From Alphaproteobacteria bacterium (GTDB taxonomy: Bacteria; Pseudomonadota; Alphaproteobacteria; Sphingomonadales; Kordiimonadaceae): a stretch of DNA of 64,000 nucleotides. The position numbers and the translations under genes are program-made. The stretch covers positions 62,001-126,000 of the forward strand of contig JAJFIS010000019.1 of assembly GCA_021774735.1 (NCBI GenBank). The letters are read 5' to 3'. Below, piece after piece: positions 57,196 through 64,000 of the stretch; position 1 is the first letter of the stretch, and every line of letters begins with the position of its first letter. The notes beneath the pieces are model-generated. The model had not been told where the DNA came from and ran no database searches. It saw only the letters and a list, made by a program, of their open reading frames with translations.

Positions 57196-58401
57196 GTGAC
57201 AGAGGCCAATTTCATCAAACCTCGCGTTCGGCTTTTTCTCAGTGTCGATATAGTCGGGTCAACAGCATATAAGCAGAAAAATACTGAACAACAGTTCGAT
57301 GGAAAAATTCAGAAATGGCTTTTTCCTATCGCTACATTTTATCATAAATTCGAAGAGAATTTTTTTGCCCATTGGGACAACCTAAAAGAAAAAGCCGACA
57401 ACCCTAACTCGGGAGTTTCGATTTGTTTTGGACCAGAGCCTACACTCTGGAAAATGTTGGGCGATGAACTAATCTATACAAAGATAATTACCAACCCTAT
57501 TCAGATAGAGTACTTATTTCAGGCTTGGCGGCAAACACTACGAGAATATAGAAAAATAATCCGATTCTCAAATGAAGACGGGGACGAAAAAGATAATGGC
57601 CTAGATTTGAAATCTTGTGCATGGATTGCAGGGTTTCCATATGAAAATGCTGAAGTGGCATTAGCTAAGCGCCCCCAGAAAACTACTCAAGATGATACAG
57701 ATTTTGGCACCCAGTATACAAAGAAAAACTTCAGCCTCCTGAAAGAATATTATAGTAACTCACTAAAAACACCCCCGCAATCAAGTGACGTAGTTCTTGA
57801 TTTTTTGGGGCCCTCAATGGATACGGGGTTTAGGCTCGGCAAGTTTTGCTCGCCCCTAAAAACGGTAATATCAGTGGATCTAGCTTACACTTTGTTAGTG
57901 TTGGAGAAAGGAAAAAAATCAGCAAAACCTGTGCTTGGAGATAAACATATTTCAGCGAGTGTACATTATATGGGACGCAAAATTCTTAAGGGTGTAGCGA
58001 CTAATGAGCCCTATCCAATTTTTTGGTTAAACGAATATAATGAATCTTATACTACTCCGATTGATAAAATTAATAACTGGTTTCGAGACCTTGAAGATCA
58101 AGGTAAAAATCCACCGGGTTTGAACGATATTAAATTTTATCTTGAAACTACCCTCGGTACACCAAATGTCCCTTACTTTTGTAATGAAAATCTAGAACAC
58201 GATCCTGATTTCGCACAGATTCCTCCTCATCATAAGGAAAAGATTGGCCATTACAGAGATACCTACAAAAAATTGGATCTACAAAACGAGGTCATTATAC
58301 AAAATCTAGAGGACCAAAATAAAAGTGGTTCTGAGCTCAACCAACAACAAACTGACAAAATTCTTGCCAAAGCTCCGGCCCCTTCTTCTAAAGGTGCATA
58401 G
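57196..58401 (+). CDS. Class III nucleotide cyclase, Pycsar-like
   Basis: A 401-residue soluble protein. Residues 12-25 (RLFLSVDIVGSTAY) carry the first metal aspartate, Asp18. Residues 85-94 (WKMLGDELIY) carry Lys86 and the second metal aspartate, Asp90. Residues 202-216 (DFLGPSMDTGFRLGK) align with the transition-state motif, where Arg213 is kept but the usual Asn is Asp209. The overall pattern, and the DTGFRL segment in particular, recall the pyrimidine cyclases of Pycsar systems. The C-terminal 130 residues have no recognised domain or membrane helix. It starts with GTG, 18 bases after the protease gene. The nucleotide used is unknown. Confidence 0.72.
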   Translation: MTEANFIKPRVRLFLSVDIVGSTAYKQKNTEQQFDGKIQKWLFPIATFYHKFEENFFAHWDNLKEKADNPNSGVSICFGPEPTLWKMLGDELIYTKIITNPIQIEYLFQAWRQTLREYRKIIRFSNEDGDEKDNGLDLKSCAWIAGFPYENAEVALAKRPQKTTQDDTDFGTQYTKKNFSLLKEYYSNSLKTPPQSSDVVLDFLGPSMDTGFRLGKFCSPLKTVISVDLAYTLLVLEKGKKSAKPVLGDKHISASVHYMGRKILKGVATNEPYPIFWLNEYNESYTTPIDKINNWFRDLEDQGKNPPGLNDIKFYLETTLGTPNVPYFCNENLEHDPDFAQIPPHHKEKIGHYRDTYKKLDLQNEVIIQNLEDQNKSGSELNQQQTDKILAKAPAPSSKGA

Positions 58402-58450
58402 AATATCAAGTTTTCCCCTTGCTCCCTATTTGTAATTCCCTATGATGGCG

Positions 58451-58483
58451 CACGAAAGATTCGATGTTCTTTCGTGTATTTTT
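58451..58483 (+). terminator. Rho-independent terminator of the cassette
   Basis: A perfect nine-base stem (CACGAAAGA 58451-58459, TCTTTCGTG 58468-58476) with an eight-base loop is followed by TATTTTT. It closes the cyclase transcript and separates it from hisB. Confidence 0.8.
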
Positions 58484-58510
58484 GGTAATATAATTACATA
58501 GAGATTTCCC

Positions 58511-59098
58511 ATGCGCTGCGCTGAAGTTAAGAGAACCACCAAAGAGACCGATATTACCGTCAAGCTAACGCTGGACGGCAGTAGTACTTATGATATTAAA
58601 ACCGGCATTGGCTTTCTCGATCATATGCTTGAGCAGCTGACCAAGCATAGCGGTATGGATTTGGCGGTTACGGTAAAGGGTGATTTGCATATTGATGGTC
58701 ACCATACGGTGGAAGATTGCGGCATTGCTATCGGCAGTGCTTTTAAGCAGGCGCTGGGCGATAAAGCGGGCATAACGCGCTATGCACATGCTTACCTGCC
58801 GATGGACGAGACTTTGAGCCGCGCAGTACTGGATATTTCCGGTCGGCCCTTTCTGGTTTGGAACGTGCGTTTCAGCCGCGACAAGCTGGGTGATATGGAC
58901 ACCGAACTTTTTCAAGAATGGTTCCGCGCCTTCGCTTTCGCCGCTGGCCTGACGCTGCATATGGAAAATATTTACGGCGAAAATAACCACCATATCGCCG
59001 AATCGCTTTATAAAGCCTTGGCGCTTGCCATTCGAAGCGCTGTGACCATCGACCCTGCCCGCGCAGGTGAAATACCATCGACCAAAGGCACCCTGTAA
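58511..59098 (+). CDS. hisB: Imidazoleglycerol-phosphate dehydratase
   Basis: A 195-residue monofunctional HisB. The metal-binding repeats [26 protein letters not shown] and [15 protein letters not shown] are visible. It catalyses the dehydration of imidazole glycerol phosphate in histidine synthesis. It is the first gene of hisB-hisH-hisA-hisF-hisE here. Its ribosome site is weak. Confidence 0.97.
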   Translation: MRCAEVKRTTKETDITVKLTLDGSSTYDIKTGIGFLDHMLEQLTKHSGMDLAVTVKGDLHIDGHHTVEDCGIAIGSAFKQALGDKAGITRYAHAYLPMDETLSRAVLDISGRPFLVWNVRFSRDKLGDMDTELFQEWFRAFAFAAGLTLHMENIYGENNHHIAESLYKALALAIRSAVTIDPARAGEIPSTKGTL

Positions 59099-59113
59099 AG
59101 AAAGACCACCCCC

Positions 59114-59770
59114 ATGGCGCAGACCGCCGTTGTTATTGATTATGGTTCGGGCAATATACGCTCTGTCCAAAAATCCTTGGTCGAGGCTTCCCTTTTGCTG
59201 GGATCTCGCCACACGCTAACCGTTACCTCTGACCCCGATGTGGTTAAGCAGGCAAACCGGATAATACTGCCCGGTGTTGGTGCTTTTGGTAGCTGCATGG
59301 ATGGCTTAAAAGCGCTGGACGGCATGATTGATGCCTTGGATGAAGCTGTTATCGATAAGGGGACGCCGTTCCTAGGCATCTGTGTAGGTATGCAGCTGAT
59401 GGCGCGCGAGGGGTTGGAACATGGCAAACATGAAGGACTAGGGTGGTTGGGTGGCCGTGTTGAAGCAATTAAGCCCGCCAATAAAGCCCTGAAAATTCCC
59501 CATATGGGTTGGAATGACATTAGGCTTAACGACACGGGTAACAAGCATCCGGTGGTGAATAGCCTTAAAACAGGTGATGATCTATATTTTGTCCATAGCT
59601 ATCACCTGAAGTTGGACGGCACCAAGCCATTATTGGCAACCACCGAATATGGCGGTGCAATATCAGCAATAGTTGGGCGAGACAACATTATAGGGACACA
59701 GTTTCACCCCGAGAAAAGCCAAGGGGTGGGGCTAAAATTTCTACAGGCATTCCTACGGTGGACCCCATGA
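59114..59770 (+). CDS. hisH: Imidazole glycerol phosphate synthase subunit HisH
   Basis: A 218-residue glutamine amidotransferase. The nucleophile cysteine is in FLGICVGMQLM, and the His-Glu pair is in QFHPEKSQ. It supplies ammonia to HisF for ring closure. It overlaps hisA by four bases. Confidence 0.96.
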   Translation: MAQTAVVIDYGSGNIRSVQKSLVEASLLLGSRHTLTVTSDPDVVKQANRIILPGVGAFGSCMDGLKALDGMIDALDEAVIDKGTPFLGICVGMQLMAREGLEHGKHEGLGWLGGRVEAIKPANKALKIPHMGWNDIRLNDTGNKHPVVNSLKTGDDLYFVHSYHLKLDGTKPLLATTEYGGAISAIVGRDNIIGTQFHPEKSQGVGLKFLQAFLRWTP

Positions 59771-60510
59771 CAGATAAAGACATCACCATTTACCCAGCCA
59801 TTGACCTGAAAGACGGAAAATGTGTCCGGCTCTATAAAGGTTCGATGCAAGAGGTGTCGGTTTACAATGATAACCCAGCCGCACAGGCACAGGCCTTTGT
59901 GTGTGCAGGGGCAAAATGGCTGCATATTGTTGACCTGAACGGGGCCTTCAAAGGCGAACCGGTCAACCATGCATCCGTTGAGGTGATACTGAGAAATATT
60001 GAAGTGCCCGTCCAGCTCGGCGGCGGTATCCGCGATCTTGCCACTATGGAGCGCTGGCTGGGCGCTGGCATCACCCGGCTAATTCTTGGCACCCTGGCGC
60101 TCAACAACCCTGCCTTAGTGAAGGAAGCTTGCAAGCTATTCCCTGGGCGCATTGCGGTGGGTATAGACGCGCGCGCTGGCTATGTGGCGGTAGAAGGCTG
60201 GGACAAGGTTAGCAAACTCACGACCCTCGATATGGCGGGTCGTTTTGAGGATGCAGGTGTTGCCGCCCTCATCCACACCGATATCGACCGTGATGGCACC
60301 CTGAGCGGCGTAAACGCAGAAGCCTCAGCTGAGATAGCGCGGGCGATATCTATTCCGGTCATTGCCTCTGGTGGTGTGCGTGATGTAGCTGACATTATAG
60401 CTGTGCGTGAGACCAATGTGCTAGAAGGGGTGATCACTGGCAAAGCGCTTTACGGCGGCAGCCTGACCATGGAACAGGCCTTGAAGGCCGCCGGGAAAAC
60501 CCCATGTTAA
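59767..60510 (+). CDS. hisA: Phosphoribosylformimino-AICAR phosphate isomerase
   Basis: A 247-residue (beta-alpha)8 barrel. The N-terminal [17 protein letters not shown] holds the catalytic aspartate, and [12 protein letters not shown] holds the second. It catalyses the Amadori rearrangement before HisF. The ATG at 59767 overlaps the hisH stop (ATGA); a GTG at 59758 in frame is less likely. Confidence 0.96.
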   Translation: MTDKDITIYPAIDLKDGKCVRLYKGSMQEVSVYNDNPAAQAQAFVCAGAKWLHIVDLNGAFKGEPVNHASVEVILRNIEVPVQLGGGIRDLATMERWLGAGITRLILGTLALNNPALVKEACKLFPGRIAVGIDARAGYVAVEGWDKVSKLTTLDMAGRFEDAGVAALIHTDIDRDGTLSGVNAEASAEIARAISIPVIASGGVRDVADIIAVRETNVLEGVITGKALYGGSLTMEQALKAAGKTPC

Positions 60511-61280
60511 AAACCCGTATAATTCCCTGTTTAGACGTAAAAGATGGCCGCGTCGTCAAGGGCGTTAATTTTGTCGACCTTGTTGATGCCGGCGACCCTG
60601 TTGAGCAGGCAAAGATCTATGACGCGGCGGGCGCCGACGAATTATGTTTTCTTGATATCACGGCGAGCGCAGAGAAACGCGGCACGCTGTTGGATGTGGT
60701 TAAGCGCACCGCAGACCAATGCTTCATGCCGCTTACCGTTGGCGGCGGCGTTTCCAGCGAGGCCGATGTGCGGGCCCTATTGCTGGCGGGGGCTGACAAA
60801 GTTTCACTGATGACCGCAGCGGTAAAACGTCCTGAACTGGTGAGGGAGTTAGCCCAAAAATTTGGTAGTCAATGCATCACGGTGGCGATTGATGTCAAAA
60901 AAGTTGGCCAAGATAACTTTGGCAATATCCGCTGGGAAATTTTCACCCACGGTGGCCGCACCGCCACAGGCATCGACGCTGTTGCTTATACCAAGCAAGT
61001 TGCCAGCCTTGGCGCGGGGGAAATATTACTTACCAGCATGGACCGTGATGGCACCAAAGCGGGTTATGACACTGAACTGACTGCAAAAATAACCGGTAGC
61101 GTCAACATACCCGTCATTGCTTCCGGCGGCGTGGGCACGCTGGAGCATCTAGTAGACGGTATCACCAAAGGCCATGCAAGTGCGGTGTTAGCAGCGAGCA
61201 TTTTCCACTTTGGCACTTTTTCAATCAAACAAGCCAAGACCGCCATGAAGGCGGCGAACATTCCAGTAAGGGAGATATAA
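60504..61280 (+). CDS. hisF: Imidazole glycerol phosphate synthase subunit HisF
   Basis: A 258-residue barrel enzyme homologous to HisA. The opening [19 protein letters not shown] and the later [16 protein letters not shown] carry the two catalytic aspartates. It makes imidazole glycerol phosphate and AICAR with HisH. It overlaps hisA by seven bases. Confidence 0.97.
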   Translation: MLKTRIIPCLDVKDGRVVKGVNFVDLVDAGDPVEQAKIYDAAGADELCFLDITASAEKRGTLLDVVKRTADQCFMPLTVGGGVSSEADVRALLLAGADKVSLMTAAVKRPELVRELAQKFGSQCITVAIDVKKVGQDNFGNIRWEIFTHGGRTATGIDAVAYTKQVASLGAGEILLTSMDRDGTKAGYDTELTAKITGSVNIPVIASGGVGTLEHLVDGITKGHASAVLAASIFHFGTFSIKQAKTAMKAANIPVREI

Positions 61281-61282
61281 CC

Positions 61283-61615
61283 ATGTCAAACGCATCATCC
61301 GACAGTGAGATATTAGCGAGGTTATCCAAAGTTATTGAAAGCCGCAAAAATGCGGACCCAGACACCAGCTATGTTGCCAGCTTATTTGAGCGTGGCCGTG
61401 CCAAAATCGCTGAGAAAGTAGGCGAAGAAGCAGTTGAAACGGTTATTGCGGGCGTTTCAGGCGACAAGGACGATATTAAAAGTGAAGCCGCTGACCTGCT
61501 TTTTCATCTGATGATATTGCTCGCCGACGCGGAATTAGACATCTCTGATGTGCTCGCCGTACTCGCTGAGCGCGAAGGCATTTCTGGCCTTTCTGAAAAA
61601 GCTGCGCGCCGTTAG
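61283..61615 (+). CDS. hisE: Phosphoribosyl-ATP pyrophosphatase
   Basis: A 110-residue HisE of the MazG-like all-alpha fold. The metal-binding pattern KVGEEAVETVIAG and SEAADLLFHLMILLAD is clear. It hydrolyses phosphoribosyl-ATP early in histidine synthesis. It follows hisF by two bases and ends the operon; the next gene is convergent. Confidence 0.96.
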   Translation: MSNASSDSEILARLSKVIESRKNADPDTSYVASLFERGRAKIAEKVGEEAVETVIAGVSGDKDDIKSEAADLLFHLMILLADAELDISDVLAVLAEREGISGLSEKAARR

Positions 61616-61627
61616 ACCCAACAAAGA

Positions 61628-62032
61628 TTAATCATCTGCAGCAGGCGCTCGGCAGACAGCCTCAACATTATTTCCATCAGGGTCAAAAACAAAGCCACCA
61701 TAATAATGTTCACCGTATATAGGCCGTGGACCAGGTGCGCCATTATCTCTCCCACCTGCCTCAACAGATGCATCATAAAAAGCCTGAACAGCCGCACGGT
61801 CCTTTGCTGTAAAAGCCACATGGCGAGGTGTATAGCTCTGCTTGGTTTCAATCACCCAAAAGGCAGTATGGCCGTCTCTGCCATATGCACATGCTCGCCG
61901 GGTTGGGAACTCGCAGTCCCAATCAGCGACAAACTCAGCCTGCCGTGAATATCCTAAAGTACCGAGGGCAGCATCATAAAAAGCTTTTGTGGCCTCATAG
62001 GCAATTGCATAGGTGCTAATATGATCAAACAT
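61628..62032 (-). CDS. VOC family protein (glyoxalase-like)
   Basis: A 134-residue single-chain member of the vicinal oxygen chelate superfamily. Paired beta-alpha-beta modules are visible: DHISTYAIAYEATKAFYDAALGTLGY, then HVAFTAKDRAAVQAFYD, ending DPDGNNVEAVCR. The start at 62032 has AAAGGA six bases upstream. The substrate is unknown. Confidence 0.85.
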   Translation of the reverse strand: MFDHISTYAIAYEATKAFYDAALGTLGYSRQAEFVADWDCEFPTRRACAYGRDGHTAFWVIETKQSYTPRHVAFTAKDRAAVQAFYDASVEAGGRDNGAPGPRPIYGEHYYGGFVFDPDGNNVEAVCRAPAADD

Positions 62033-62139
62033 TATTTTTCCTTTGTTATTTTTGTACTTAGACACATTATTACTAGAATACATTGTGAGAGCATCACTGA
62101 CAATGCCACTAGAGTTAACATAGAATTGGCATCCCGCAG

Positions 62140-63027
62140 CTAAGCTCGCTTGTTCGCATAATATTTAGCGATGATAACCTGCGCTATCCCGCCGAGGATG
62201 AGCATGCCCGACACGAACAGGCGCAGCGAAATAAATTCCCCGACAAACAATATACCACCGAGCGCCGCGATAAAAGGCACCAACAGCTGGGAAACACCAG
62301 CGAGCGTTGCGGTTAACCCACGCAGAGCCGCGTACCATATGGTGTAACCCACGCCCGATGCCACTGCGCCGGACAGGATCGCCAAAATAATACCCTTTTG
62401 TTCGGCCTTAATATCCGCCATGTAGATGAGCAACAACAAGCCAGTGAAGGGCAGGGTGCGCATGAAATTTTGCGCCGTATCGCTAAGCGGGTTCTGTGAG
62501 CCACGACCAATGAGCGTATAAAAGCCCCACGCGACCCCGGCGACGGCCATTAAAACAAAGCCAACCAGCGAAGGGGTTGATAAGGCTGGCCAAACTAAAT
62601 TCGCGAAACCGACAAATGCGGTCATGGCCCCCACCATCTCGCCGATCGTTAGCTTTTCACCCTGGTAAGCCGAGACAATAAGTATGGTGAGCTGGACCGT
62701 ACCGAAAAGCACCAAAGCCCCGGTGGCGGTATCCAATGATATATAAGCGAAAGAAAAAGTGGCGGCGTATATAAATAGCGCCATAGCCGCTGACCAACTA
62801 GCGCCGCTTGATACTGCGGCCTGCTCATGCGCTGGTTTTTTCCGCGAAAATAACTTCACCAGCAAAAATAGGGTGATCGCCCCCGCAATTAACCTAACCC
62901 CCGTGAAGCCTGCGGCACTTATCAGCCCATCCCCCAGCGCCATGCGGGTTAACACCGAATTGGCAGCAAAAGCGGTTAAAGCCAAAGCGGTCAGCACCAA
63001 TGTTTTCATCGCGCCGTTAAATTTCAT
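62140..63027 (-). CDS. EamA/DMT family transporter
   Basis: A 295-residue ten-helix membrane protein with two EamA repeats, each about 130 residues. The first begins LTALALTAFAANSVLTRMAL, and the second is around VGFVLMAVAGVAWGFYTLIG. Members export metabolites or amino acids. Substrate unknown. It is divergent from the alpha/beta hydrolase gene. Confidence 0.87.
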   Translation of the reverse strand: MKFNGAMKTLVLTALALTAFAANSVLTRMALGDGLISAAGFTGVRLIAGAITLFLLVKLFSRKKPAHEQAAVSSGASWSAAMALFIYAATFSFAYISLDTATGALVLFGTVQLTILIVSAYQGEKLTIGEMVGAMTAFVGFANLVWPALSTPSLVGFVLMAVAGVAWGFYTLIGRGSQNPLSDTAQNFMRTLPFTGLLLLIYMADIKAEQKGIILAILSGAVASGVGYTIWYAALRGLTATLAGVSQLLVPFIAALGGILFVGEFISLRLFVSGMLILGGIAQVIIAKYYANKRA

Positions 63028-63109
63028 TGGAAAAATACTCTTGTTGCCCCTAAAATACCCTTATAAATGAACTATAGAGCATATTTCATAATGAGCTTAG
63101 GAACGCTTC

Positions 63110-63913
63110 ATGAAAGCCTCAAATAAATTTACCGCGATCTTAATCAGCCTTATCATTTCTATCGCTTCCTTTGCAGACGCACCAAAGATTTCTGATACTA
63201 TTTTGGTCAATGGCAAAAATGTCCATTATGAAGTTTACGGTGAAGGACCACCATTATTGTTGCTTCATGCTTATGGTATGTCTTCCATATCATGGTTGCC
63301 CTATGTGGCAGACTATTCACGTGACTATACAGTTTATCTCATTGACCTCACCGGCCACGGAAAGTCTGACCCTTTTACCGAGACCCTCTCCGTTAAGGCA
63401 GTGGCAGCAGACCTGAATATATTAATTAGCCATTTAGGCATCACCAACACCAAAGCCATCGGTTTTAGTTACGGCGGTGATGTGCTTTTTCAATTGGCTC
63501 TGTTGAACCCATCCCTTATCGATAAAATGGTCACCATTGGTGCCGTCGGCAGCTGGAATATTGATGATTACCCCTTATGGGCAAGCCTGTTTACTTATGC
63601 CAATATAGACCAATATGAAGGCATTCGCGATCTCCACAGCAGTGAAGCGCAAATCAAAGCGATTTTTGAGCAGTTTCAAAATTATCGGACTTTCATCAGT
63701 AATGATGGGCTGAAAAGCATCACGGCCCATGTTCTGATGGTTGCTGGGGACGATGATGCGGGCACTCCCCTGCGGGAGCTGATGCGCGCCCGAAAATATT
63801 TGCCCTCATCGGACCTATGGATCTTGCCCAATGTTGCCCATAGCGCCCACACGGGTGAAAACAAGCAAGACTTCATCCGCATATCAAAGAAGTTTTTAGA
63901 GCAGAATAATTAA
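63110..63913 (+). CDS. Exported alpha/beta hydrolase
   Basis: A 267-residue alpha/beta hydrolase with a signal peptide (cleavage probably after SFADA). The oxyanion region LLLLHAYGMSS, the nucleophile elbow GFSYGGD, an acidic residue in VAGDDDAGTP and the late histidine in NVAHSAH complete the catalytic set. The substrate is unknown. Confidence 0.86.
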   Translation: MKASNKFTAILISLIISIASFADAPKISDTILVNGKNVHYEVYGEGPPLLLLHAYGMSSISWLPYVADYSRDYTVYLIDLTGHGKSDPFTETLSVKAVAADLNILISHLGITNTKAIGFSYGGDVLFQLALLNPSLIDKMVTIGAVGSWNIDDYPLWASLFTYANIDQYEGIRDLHSSEAQIKAIFEQFQNYRTFISNDGLKSITAHVLMVAGDDDAGTPLRELMRARKYLPSSDLWILPNVAHSAHTGENKQDFIRISKKFLEQNN

Positions 63914-64000
63914 GTGCTTAACTAACACCACGGCGCAAACCAGTGTCAAAATCAATTTCACTATTTTTTTAACCCATGTTATATATACTCTCTATTCGAC

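Overview
The window looks like chromosome from an alphaproteobacterium, probably a marine one of the Kordiimonadales/Emcibacterales type. This placement is inferred from gene content and order: hslU-hslV divergent from hisB-hisH-hisA-hisF-hisE, cobS/cobT beside a J-domain gene and bolA, a helicase-Hsp15-ferredoxin-CarD cluster, glutathione-dependent formaldehyde oxidation, and an Oar-like TonB-dependent receptor. No sequence search could be run. The DNA is gene-dense and carries one tRNA. I saw no insertion sequence, CRISPR array or prophage.

Layout: 1-2.5 kb holds a minus-strand formaldehyde oxidation operon (adhC-fghA-fdsG-fdsB, cut by the window edge). 2.7-6.3 kb has an SDR, a carotenoid-desaturase-like FAD enzyme and a DUF3179 protein. 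6.4-11 kb has a large TonB-dependent receptor and a PhoD-like lipoprotein phosphatase. 11-15.5 kb is a pyrimidine salvage locus in two divergent groups (tdk and upp; cdd-deoA-nupC) around tandem operator-like repeats. 15.6-23.2 kb carries a PAS_5 protein, carD, fdxA, hsp15, an SUV3-like helicase and rpmB. 23.3-28.3 kb carries an esterase-like gene, cobT, cobS, a J-domain gene and bolA. 28.5-33.9 kb is accessory: a Tat-exported tyrosinase with a small exported partner, a CDF transporter, a secreted gluzincin-like protein and a DUF4846 protein preceded by a 29-residue membrane peptide gene.

34-47.9 kb is mostly metabolic: acnA, DUF1223, queG, a GST, an exported RidA, a second PAS_5 protein, a fused alpha-keto acid dehydrogenase E1 with an unusual FabD-like acyltransferase, pgi, a PuuD-like four-helix membrane protein with a small membrane partner, and a PfkB kinase. 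48-56.4 kb has a Sel1-like protein, an uncharacterised gene, an orphan histidine kinase, tRNA-Gly(GCC), a ProXp/YbaK-type deacylase, a YbbN-like thioredoxin, Trm112, a racemase, a HIT protein and hslU/hslV. 58.5-61.6 kb is the histidine operon, followed by a VOC protein, an EamA transporter and an alpha/beta hydrolase.

The most interesting element is a two-gene cassette at about 56.4-58.5 kb, between hslV and hisB. It encodes an ImmA/IrrE-type zinc protease and a class III nucleotide cyclase resembling the cyclases of Pycsar anti-phage systems. It has its own repeat-rich promoter region and a terminator, and it looks more AT-rich than its neighbours. I read it as a candidate cyclic-nucleotide defence system with an unusual protease partner.
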